Assembly (NCBI GenBank): GCA_946885815.1
Contig: CAMPHE010000149.1
Location: forward strand, 1-5,230
Source of the DNA: an uncultured Arenimonas sp.
GTDB lineage: Bacteria; Pseudomonadota; Gammaproteobacteria; Xanthomonadales; Xanthomonadaceae
Direction: 5' to 3'
DNA length: 5,230 bases
Position numbers and translations under genes: made by a program. The notes under the pieces are model-generated. The model was not told the origin of the DNA and made no database searches. It saw only the letters and a list, made by a program, of their open reading frames with translations. Position 1 is the first letter of the stretch. Every line of letters starts with the position of its first letter. Shown here in pieces: positions 1-5,230 of this stretch.

Positions 1-146
1 AGGAACACCGTCGCGGCGAGCAGCAGGAAGAACACGCTGTCGAGGTTGATCGTCTCGAACTTCGAGTCGCCGAACTGCCACTGCAGATGATGCAGGTGGT
101 GCTTGATGTATTCGGTCGTGCCACCGGAACCGGATTCAGCGCTCAC
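1..146 (-). CDS. atpB: F0F1 ATP synthase subunit a, N-terminal part (cut by window edge)
   Basis: This is the first 48 codons of the membrane subunit a of F-type ATP synthase; the rest lies beyond the left edge. Subunit a forms the two proton half-channels next to the c-ring in the inner membrane. The visible protein begins (V/M)SAESGSGGTTEYIKHH, then LQWQFGDSKFETINLDS and the start of a hydrophobic segment (VFFLLLAATVFL). The combination TEYI-HH, then a Trp/Phe-rich stretch, then INLDS-FF before the first membrane helix is typical of gammaproteobacterial AtpB. The start is a GTG whose first bases overlap the atpI stop codon (GTGA, 143-146). An AAAGGG ribosome-binding site lies six bases upstream. 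The proton-channel residues are not in the window and cannot be checked. The frame is open to the window edge, and the identification is firm from the N-terminus and the atpI neighbour. Confidence 0.9.
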   Translation of the reverse strand, partial: MSAESGSGGTTEYIKHHLHHLQWQFGDSKFETINLDSVFFLLLAATVF

Positions 147-544
147 TCGTCACCCTTTCCATTTCGTTGTCCAACCGCGCCGGACAGATGCGCCAGCGGA
201 AACACCAACATCGCCAGCACCAGTCCGGCCAGTACCGCCAGCGGCGGCAACTGCCAGCGTGCGATCGCCAGCCACAGCACGGCGGCGACCAGCAACCACT
301 TCACCAGCATCCCGGCCAGCATCCGCGCGTAGATCACCCGCGCCGGCTGGATGCCGCCGCCCAGCGCGAGCCGGGCCATTCCGAACGTTCCCGCCGAAGC
401 CGCCGCCGCGCCTGCGAAGGCGCCGACCGCGTGCATCGTTCCCCATCCCGGCGCCGCTACCGTCGCGGCCAAGGCGCCTGCGGCCAGCTGGAACATCGCG
501 GCCTTGCGGGCGAGACGACGGCCGACGGCCAGGGAGTGGGACAC
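143..544 (-). CDS. atpI: ATP synthase subunit I (AtpI)
   Basis: This 133-residue, very hydrophobic protein is encoded directly upstream of atpB, the standard place for AtpI at the head of the atp operon. AtpI is a small inner-membrane protein that is not part of the finished enzyme; in studied bacteria it is reported to help c-ring assembly or stability. Four membrane segments are visible at about residues 14-31, 36-58, 75-96 and 99-120. A basic N-terminus (RRLARK) precedes the first, and a short charged tail (QRNGKGDE) follows the last. The family is poorly conserved in sequence, so the call rests on length, four-helix topology and position. The start chosen is GTG at 544, giving the basic leader before helix 1; the only Shine-Dalgarno-like match is a weak GGA eight bases upstream. 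An internal ATG (codon 17) would remove the basic leader and is less likely. The gene overlaps atpB by four bases. Confidence 0.87.
   Translation of the reverse strand: MSHSLAVGRRLARKAAMFQLAAGALAATVAAPGWGTMHAVGAFAGAAAASAGTFGMARLALGGGIQPARVIYARMLAGMLVKWLLVAAVLWLAIARWQLPPLAVLAGLVLAMLVFPLAHLSGAVGQRNGKGDE
153..158 (-). promoter_or_regulatory. Ribosome-binding site for atpB inside the atpI 3' end
   Basis: On the minus strand AAAGGG lies six bases before the GTG start of atpB, within the last codons of atpI. The purine run and spacing support GTG at 146 as the atpB start. They also suggest that ribosomes ending atpI can restart at the overlapping GTGA. Confidence 0.6.
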
Positions 545-560
545 GGGATTGATCCGGAAT

Positions 561-586
561 GGTGGCGGGCCCGGGGGCCCGCCACC
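561..586 (-). promoter_or_regulatory. Perfect GC-rich hairpin in the atp operon leader
   Basis: Positions 561-571 and 576-586 are perfect reverse complements (11 bp, almost all G-C) around a four-base loop; the palindrome extends to 12 bp if the loop is counted as two bases. On the minus strand it starts a few bases after the predicted transcription start of the atp operon and ends 16 bases before the atpI GTG. No T tract follows on either strand, so it is not a standard intrinsic terminator for the protease gene or for anything on the plus strand. It could protect the 5' end of the atp mRNA, limit access to the atpI start, or slow polymerase coming from the protease gene. These roles are inference; the inverted repeat itself is seen directly. 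Confidence 0.75.
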
Positions 587-597
587 GAAGGCGCAAA

Positions 598-627
598 ATT
601 ATAGCCGGCCGCACCTGGGCGGGACAA
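598..627 (-). promoter_or_regulatory. Predicted sigma-70-type promoter of the atp operon
   Basis: On the minus strand a perfect -10 hexamer TATAAT (603-598) is preceded, after an 18-base spacer, by TTGTCC (627-622), which matches four of six bases of the TTGACA -35 consensus. The predicted transcription start is about 592-591, giving a leader of roughly 47 bases before the atpI GTG at 544. A TATAAT box is conspicuous in such GC-rich sequence, and its place directly ahead of atpI fits a housekeeping atp promoter. It lies entirely between the protease stop codon (652-654) and atpI. Confidence 0.75.
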
Positions 628-651
628 GCCGGATCCGCGTATTTTCCGCGG

Positions 652-3600
652 TCAGGGCGCGCAACCCTGGGTGCTGTCCGGGCCGCCGAGCGGCTGCACC
701 GGATCCTGTTGCTCCCATGCGCCCGGAACGCCGTCGGCGAAGGTGGCGGCGACATCGAGCGCCGAAAGCGTGCCCCCCGTGAAGACACGCCGCAACGTGC
801 CGACCGGGGTCCGGGCCGGCGCGCCCGGATAATCGCAGAGCGGGCAGAACCCGAACAGTTGCTCCAGCGTCAGCGACGCGTCGGCACCGGCGAACGGCGT
901 CGTTTCGGCCGTGAGGAAGCGCGGCCGGCCGTCGGCGTCGTAGACGAACGCCGCGTAGAACTCGTAGTGGCTCCACAGCTGCACGCTGTGGCCGGTGCCG
1001 GCGGTCGCCGGGTTGAACCAGTGCGCGCTGGCGTCGACGGGCTGGTCGCCGAGCATCGGGCACCCGCGCCCCAGCGCGGCCAGCGGCTCCGAGCCGGTTT
1101 CGCCGTCGAGCGAATAGGTGAAGGTGAACGCGTCGGCGCCGCCCGGCGTCACCGTCGCGCGGCCGATGGCGACCTGCGAATGGCTGTCCCCGTCCCACAT
1201 CGCCCGGTAGAGGCCCCCCGTCCAGATGCCGTCGGCACCCGGCGCGGTGCCCTGCAGGTAGTACCAGGTGGGCGTCCCGTCCTGCAGGTAGGTGTACCAG
1301 AGGCCCGCCCAGTCGCCGCCGGCGGGATACAGGAACAGGCCGTGGCCGGCGCGGGCGGCGTTGAAGTAGCTGCCGGGCCTGACCGGCGCGGCGACGGCGT
1401 CGATGTCGACCGCGACGTCGACCACGGCGGCTTCGCTGCCGGTGTTGACGGGCGTGACGTACCAGCGGCCGGGCGGGAGCTCGGCGGTGCCGCTGCGGAT
1501 GATCGTTTCGCCGCCACCGGCGCCGGTGGCGCTGGCGTCGGCGAGTTCGCGCGCCGGGGCCGCGGCGATGCCGGCATCCGCGCCGGCGGGCGTGGCGTGC
1601 GCGAGGTACAGGTCGATGGCGCCCTCGCTCGCCGTCGTCACCGTCATTCGGGTCGCGCCGACCGGCACGTCGACGAACATGCGCTCGTGCGCGGTGCCGG
1701 CGGCGAGCGCCAGCGTGGTCGGTTCGCCGGCACGCAGGGCGATGGCCGATTCGCCGCCCGTGCGCGTGATTCGCATGGGGATCCACGCCGGGGAAAGCGC
1801 CGGCCCCATCTTCACCGCGACGTAGCCGGCACGCCGGTCGGCTGGCAGCAGCGTCGGATCGGACCACGCCCCCCGGTACGGCATGTAGTGGGCACCCGCA
1901 TCCGGCGTGCCGGGGCCGGTCACCACCAGCGAGCCGTCCGTATCGATCAGCGGCACTTCGTACGCGTCGAGCCGGACCGGCGCCGGCGACGCGCCCCGGT
2001 TGTGGACGACGATCCAGTAACGGACCACCCCGCTGCCCGGCTGCACGGCGGACAGTTCGCAGCGGCTCTCGATGTCCCAGTGGCGCGAACTGGCGCAGGT
2101 GATCTCGCCGGGGTCGGCATCCTGCCCCAGATCGGTATCCAGCCCCACGTAGACGTCGACCTGATCGTCCCAGTCCGGTGTCGCGTCGACCAGCACGCGC
2201 CAGTCGACCGGCACCCCCGTCGCGAGCGGAAGTACGCCGACGCGGGTGGCCGTGCCGTCGCGGGCGCCATCCCACGGCGACTCGGGCGTCGGATCCACCC
2301 CCAGATCGTGCGTCGAGACCCGCGGCGCGACCAGTGGCGTCGCTGCGAACTCGCCGGCATAGCGCGACTCGGCGCGCTCCAGCACCCGGTAGGCGAAGAG
2401 GTCGGAGAAGCCGGAATGGCCTTCGCTCTCGACGCGGATATCGCTCGACGGGCGCACGACGACATCGATGCGGCCATCGGCGCAGCGCTGCGGCGGTTCG
2501 CTTTCGCACAGGCGGTAGGCGATCGATTCCTCGCCGAGGAAGTCCACGGCCGGCGTGTAGTACACGTATTCGGGCAACGCGCCGGGGAAGCCGTTGTCCC
2601 CGACCGTCGCGGTGCCGCCGGCGGACAGCCCGAGCACTTCCAGCGTCATCGCACGCATGCGTGCCGGCTGGAAGGCGTCGTTGGCGAGCGGTTTGACGAA
2701 GGCTTCGGAATTCATCGTCGAGACGATCCGATCGGTGCGCGTCACCAGCGGGGGCAAGGTGCCGTCATCGTCGTGGATGGTCACCGCCGCCTGCGTGTTG
2801 CCGAGCGTCGCGCCGACGGGATTGGAGAGCGTCAGCGTCAACGTCTCGTCGCTCTCGTCGAGCGTGTCGCCGAGGATGCTGACGAAGATCGTGCCCTCGC
2901 TCGCACCTGGCGGCACGACCACGGTCGGCGACGGCAGGGAGTAATCGACGCCGGCGGTCGCGGACCCGGAGGCGGCGACGTCGAAACGCACTTCATGGGT
3001 CGTCGGGGTGGACAGGTTGACGGTCGCCTCGAGCGTGCGGGTACCGGTATTGCCCTCCACGATCGCCAGCGGGCCCCACAGGTTCGCCTGGGGAATCGGA
3101 CCGGCCTGGGTGCCGTCGTCATTGCGGATCCAGCCGACCGCCCAGTCGCGGGTGATCTGCGCGCCGGTGAGGCCGCTGGCCACGAGACGCAGGCGTTCGT
3201 CGGGCTCCGGCAACGTGTCGCCGATCACCTTGACGGTGAACTGCAGGCTCGTGGTTCCGGCCGGAATGACGAGGTCGTCCCACCAGACCGCTTCGTAATC
3301 CTCGCCGACGCGGGCACCGTCCACGCTGAACTCGCTGATGTCCACATCGAACGTGACCGCCGAACTGGAAGGCGCCGAGAGCGTCGCCGTGAACGTCAGG
3401 TCGCTGGTGCCGGCGGCACCTTCGGTCACCTCGGCGTCGGCGAGGGAGAACGACGGAATCGGCTCGTCATTCTCGATGGTCACGATGCCCTGGGCGTCGT
3501 CGATCCGCGCGCCGGTCGCCTTCACCAGGTTGACGGCGAAGAACTCGTCGCGTTCCACCAGCGTGTCGCCTCGCACGGTCACGTCGAAGATCGCGGACGA

Positions 3601-5058
3601 CTGGCCCGCGAGGATGGTGACGGGCCCCGACGCGGCGACGAAGTCGGCCATCAGCGCGGTGCCGTTCATCGTCTCGACGTCGATCGTCACCGCCGTGGTC
3701 GCCGGCGCGGACAGCTTCAGCAGGAACCGCGCGGTCGTGGGACCGCCGTTGCCTTCCTTCACCACGACATCGCCGATGCTGACGCCGGGCAGCGAATCGG
3801 CCGGACGCGTGCCGAACGCGGCGATCGAATGCGCCGATTCGTTCAGGCCGCGCGCGTTGTCGGCGGTGGCCGCGTCGCCGCACAGCTCGTCGAGGCAGGT
3901 GGCGATGCGGGGACTGGAGAAACGGCCCAACCGGACCTGCGGCGCCTGGGTGTACCCCATCACCGTGGCGAAGCCCGCGGCCGGCGAGAGCGTCCGCCGG
4001 AACCCGCGCGAGTACGGATATGCGCCGTGTTCCCCCTCGGACGTCTCGATGTCGTGGTGCGCGCCCATGTTGTGGCCGAGTTCGTGCGCGAACGTCCACT
4101 CGCCGCAGTGGTCGTCACCGAAGCCGTGATCGGCCGATACCGAGAAGCCCCAGTCGGGCGTGAACGGCGAACCGTCGTACCCGCCGAGCCAGCCGACCCC
4201 GCACGAAGTCTGGTTGGCACGATCGAATTCGCGCAGGAGCGACACCAAATCGGCCCCGTGGATCTCGCGCAGCCGGTGCGCGTCGCGCGGCAGCGCCGAG
4301 GCGCCGGGCGAGCTCATGCTTTCGAGGGCATCGATGTTGTCGAGGGTGTTGATGTAATCGACCATGTACGCGCCGACCACCGTGACCGTCTGGTCGACAT
4401 CGCTGTCGACGTAGGCCTGGTTGGTGATCGCCTCGAGGTGTGCGATGCGCGCCTTCATCGCCGCGTCCGATCCCCACACGTTCACGAGCGTGGGCGTGTA
4501 GAGCACGACGACATCGACGTTCGACGACCCGTGCGACTTGGTCATGTCCTGGCGCCTGCGCGCTTCGCGCTGGCTCGCCGTGGCCGGCGGCACGCGCAGG
4601 AAATCCACCCCGCGCGGCTCCGCCACGTTCGCGTTTTCCACGAGCCAGGTGCGCCCCGCCTTCGTGTCGATGCTCAGCGCCGCACCGTCACGCTGCGGGA
4701 GATAGCCGAAGGTGACGCCGTCGCCAAGGGTCAGCACGGCCGACTGCGGGCCGAGCGAGGTCGAAACCGTCGCGGTGACGACCACGATCCCGTCGTCGCG
4801 ATCCCGGACGCGGACATTCGTGCCGACGAGGGGTGCCGCTCCGGTGGAGGGAAGCATCAACGGCCGCCCCGCGGCCACCGCGCGCTCGATCTGCCGGCGG
4901 TCGACCGCCAGCGGATGGCGCGTTTCGCCACCCCGCTTCCACACGGGTGGCCCGACCTCGATCGTCAGGCCGCTCCCGTCGGCCGATTTCACCGCGGCGT
5001 CGACAGGCGCGGCGACGGCCAGCAGGAGGAAGGAAGCGAACATGAGTCCGTGGGTCAT
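652..5058 (-). CDS. Secreted multidomain reprolysin-like zinc metalloprotease with Calx-beta repeats
   Basis: This 1468-residue exported protein has a metzincin protease domain and a long tail of beta-rich modules. It has a hydrophobic signal peptide (about 1-21, likely cut at VDA/AV) and a cysteine-free propeptide (about 22-180). The catalytic domain (about 181-417) opens with VDVVVLYTP and carries zinc motif HELGHNMGAHHD (His325, Glu326, His329, His335, Asp336) and a Met-turn ATVMGYT (Met367). Three Calx-beta domains (about 423-531, 534-648, 656-765) precede a cadherin/Ig-like domain (767-869), two pre-peptidase-C-terminal-like regions (873-1035, 1036-1220) and two related Trp/Tyr-rich modules (1226-1335, 1336-1450). 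All 12 cysteines lie after the propeptide: 286/318, 388/393, 851/859, 988/1000, 1333/1404/1407/1466. This fits a disulfide-bonded extracellular enzyme. All catalytic residues are present, so it should be active; its substrate is unknown. ATG at 5058 was chosen because it puts the hydrophobic segment at the N-terminus. An in-frame TTG at 5139 would add 27 residues; neither start has a good ribosome-binding site. The gene probably stands alone between a terminator and the atp promoter. Confidence 0.93.
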   Translation of the reverse strand: MTHGLMFASFLLLAVAAPVDAAVKSADGSGLTIEVGPPVWKRGGETRHPLAVDRRQIERAVAAGRPLMLPSTGAAPLVGTNVRVRDRDDGIVVVTATVSTSLGPQSAVLTLGDGVTFGYLPQRDGAALSIDTKAGRTWLVENANVAEPRGVDFLRVPPATASQREARRRQDMTKSHGSSNVDVVVLYTPTLVNVWGSDAAMKARIAHLEAITNQAYVDSDVDQTVTVVGAYMVDYINTLDNIDALESMSSPGASALPRDAHRLREIHGADLVSLLREFDRANQTSCGVGWLGGYDGSPFTPDWGFSVSADHGFGDDHCGEWTFAHELGHNMGAHHDIETSEGEHGAYPYSRGFRRTLSPAAGFATVMGYTQAPQVRLGRFSSPRIATCLDELCGDAATADNARGLNESAHSIAAFGTRPADSLPGVSIGDVVVKEGNGGPTTARFLLKLSAPATTAVTIDVETMNGTALMADFVAASGPVTILAGQSSAIFDVTVRGDTLVERDEFFAVNLVKATGARIDDAQGIVTIENDEPIPSFSLADAEVTEGAAGTSDLTFTATLSAPSSSAVTFDVDISEFSVDGARVGEDYEAVWWDDLVIPAGTTSLQFTVKVIGDTLPEPDERLRLVASGLTGAQITRDWAVGWIRNDDGTQAGPIPQANLWGPLAIVEGNTGTRTLEATVNLSTPTTHEVRFDVAASGSATAGVDYSLPSPTVVVPPGASEGTIFVSILGDTLDESDETLTLTLSNPVGATLGNTQAAVTIHDDDGTLPPLVTRTDRIVSTMNSEAFVKPLANDAFQPARMRAMTLEVLGLSAGGTATVGDNGFPGALPEYVYYTPAVDFLGEESIAYRLCESEPPQRCADGRIDVVVRPSSDIRVESEGHSGFSDLFAYRVLERAESRYAGEFAATPLVAPRVSTHDLGVDPTPESPWDGARDGTATRVGVLPLATGVPVDWRVLVDATPDWDDQVDVYVGLDTDLGQDADPGEITCASSRHWDIESRCELSAVQPGSGVVRYWIVVHNRGASPAPVRLDAYEVPLIDTDGSLVVTGPGTPDAGAHYMPYRGAWSDPTLLPADRRAGYVAVKMGPALSPAWIPMRITRTGGESAIALRAGEPTTLALAAGTAHERMFVDVPVGATRMTVTTASEGAIDLYLAHATPAGADAGIAAAPARELADASATGAGGGETIIRSGTAELPPGRWYVTPVNTGSEAAVVDVAVDIDAVAAPVRPGSYFNAARAGHGLFLYPAGGDWAGLWYTYLQDGTPTWYYLQGTAPGADGIWTGGLYRAMWDGDSHSQVAIGRATVTPGGADAFTFTYSLDGETGSEPLAALGRGCPMLGDQPVDASAHWFNPATAGTGHSVQLWSHYEFYAAFVYDADGRPRFLTAETTPFAGADASLTLEQLFGFCPLCDYPGAPARTPVGTLRRVFTGGTLSALDVAATFADGVPGAWEQQDPVQPLGGPDSTQGCAP
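709..1383 (-). repeat. Two divergent copies of a Trp/Tyr-rich C-terminal module in the protease
   Basis: Residues 1226-1335 and 1336-1450 align as two copies of one module. Copy 1 has SYFNAARAGHG, then LWYTYLQDGTPTWYY, GADG, VAIGR and a closing DGETG. Copy 2 has HWFNPATAGTGH, then AAFVYDADGRPRFL, GADA, TPVGTLRRVF and DGVPG. The shared skeleton is FN-A-AG-G, Y--DG-P, GAD, VG and DG--G. Copy 1 keeps the aromatic WYTY/TWYY core, while copy 2 has lost most Trp residues and gained a CPLC pair. From memory, modules of this kind occur at the C-terminus of many secreted proteins in Lysobacter and relatives. A function such as surface or substrate binding is only a guess. Confidence 0.65.
2764..3792 (-). 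repeat. Three tandem Calx-beta domains in the protease
   Basis: Residues 423-531, 534-648 and 656-765 are three copies of the Calx-beta fold, a calcium-binding beta-sandwich found in Na/Ca exchangers, integrin beta4 and many bacterial exoproteins. Each opens with an acidic strand (VVVKEGN, AEVTEGA, AIVEGN), contains the hallmark GDT-L-E-DE motif (GDTLVERDEFF, GDTLPEPDERL, GDTLDESDETL) and ends in an acidic turn (ENDE, RNDD, HDDDG). Even the DNA of the GDT codons is identical in the three copies (3562-3570, 3214-3222, 2863-2871). The acidic positions suggest calcium-dependent rigidity of the arm between the protease and the C-terminal modules. Copy 2 has extra residues around 575-590, and copy 1 has ADF where the family usually has a D-Y pair. 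Confidence 0.85.
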
Positions 5059-5198
5059 CGGCGGCCGTCGCTCGAGGTGAAAGCGATGTGTACCAGAGCC
5101 ACCGGCCGCGATGCCAGCAAATCGGGCGGCAGCGGCCAACGCCGTTTGGCTCGCGGTCGGTTTGGGGCCGACGGGCGGGGCGGAGGGGTTTTCCGCCT
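5059..5198 (-). other. Leader of the protease gene, no clear promoter
   Basis: About 140 bases separate the terminator from the protease ATG. The region is GC-rich, and no convincing -35/-10 pair or strong Shine-Dalgarno sequence was found. Two short inverted repeats are present: GCCAA/TTGGC at 5135-5150 and GTCGG/CCGAC at 5156-5172. Both have only five-base arms and could be chance. Because a strong terminator stands upstream, the gene must have its promoter here, possibly an activator-dependent or non-sigma-70 one, unless there is read-through. Confidence 0.5.
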
Positions 5199-5230
5199 CA
5201 AAAAGAAACCCCCGCCATGACTGGCGGGGG
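5199..5230 (-). terminator. Intrinsic terminator of an upstream gene outside the window
   Basis: On the minus strand CCCCCGCCA (5230-5222), loop GTCA, and TGGCGGGGG (5217-5209) form a perfect 9-bp stem, followed directly by TTTCTTTTT (5208-5200). This is a textbook rho-independent terminator reading leftwards, so it closes a minus-strand gene to the right of the window. The stem may continue past the edge. The run of A residues before the stem on the plus strand would allow a bidirectional terminator, but the bases after it are not visible. Confidence 0.9.

Noticed and set aside
561..586. Hairpin as the rho-independent terminator of the protease gene
   Set aside because: There is no T tract after the stem in either direction, and the hairpin lies downstream of the predicted atp promoter, where it would also stop atp transcription. 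It is kept only as a leader hairpin.
103..604. Several plus-strand open frames opposite atpI (149, 145 and 143 codons)
   Set aside because: They encode Pro/Arg/Ala-rich sequence typical of antisense reading in GC-rich DNA, whereas the minus strand carries the four-helix AtpI ending in a coupled overlap with atpB.
599..2509. A 636-codon open frame on the minus strand overlapping the protease 3' half in another frame
   Set aside because: The product is Arg-rich, low-complexity and without recognisable domains, while the protease frame shows clear family motifs throughout. It is a GC-driven shadow.
2764..3792. RTX-type calcium repeats as an explanation for the acidic repeats
   Set aside because: The nonapeptide GGxGxDxUx pattern is absent; the GDT-L-E-DE motif and the roughly 110-residue period fit Calx-beta domains instead.
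5095..5120. Possible promoter for the protease: TTGCTG (5120-5115) with a -10-like TACACA further along
   Set aside because: The spacer is about 22 bases and the -10 match is poor; this is no better than chance in such a region.
5135..5172. Short inverted repeats GCCAA/TTGGC and GTCGG/CCGAC as operator sites
   Set aside because: Five-base arms are expected by chance in GC-rich DNA, and no known regulator motif is recognisable.
559..5220. A 1553-codon open frame on the plus strand antisense to nearly the whole protease gene
   Set aside because: Its codons line up exactly with the protease codons on the other strand, so a stop could only appear where the protease uses TTA, CTA or TCA, which this GC-rich gene avoids. 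The product is Arg/Gly/Ala/His/Asp-rich without domains, and it runs through the atp promoter at one end and the terminator at the other. The real coding strand has a signal peptide, catalytic motif and domain repeats.

Overview
The window is a GC-rich bacterial chromosomal segment. It most resembles the Xanthomonadaceae/Lysobacteraceae group (Lysobacter, Luteimonas and relatives). This is judged from the style of the AtpI and AtpB proteins, the strong G/C preference at third codon positions, and a secreted protease whose C-terminal modules look like those of Lysobacter-type exoenzymes. No taxonomic search was possible. All real genes are on the minus strand, so the biological reading order is from the right end of the window to the left.

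Reading in that direction: at the right edge (5199-5230) lies a clear intrinsic terminator closing a gene outside the window. About 140 bases of leader with no recognisable promoter follow. Next is one very large gene (5058-652) encoding a 1468-residue secreted multidomain zinc metalloprotease of the reprolysin-like (metzincin) type. Its order is signal peptide, propeptide, catalytic domain with HELGHNMGAHHD and a Met-turn, three tandem Calx-beta domains, one cadherin/Ig-like domain, two beta-rich pre-peptidase-C-terminal-like regions, and two divergent copies of a Trp/Tyr-rich C-terminal module.

The 107 bases after the protease stop codon contain a convincing sigma-70-type promoter (perfect TATAAT) and then a perfect 11-bp GC-rich hairpin at the predicted 5' end of the next transcript. 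That transcript is the ATP synthase operon: atpI (544-143) followed by atpB (from 146, cut by the left window edge). The two genes overlap by four bases (GTGA), and both start with GTG.

The protease and the ATP synthase genes are neighbours in the same direction, with no sign of a shared function. The main points for a second look are the composite architecture of the protease, its propeptide without a cysteine switch, its uncertain start, and the hairpin that sits both behind the protease gene and at the head of the atp mRNA. No mobile element, CRISPR array, tRNA or rRNA was seen.
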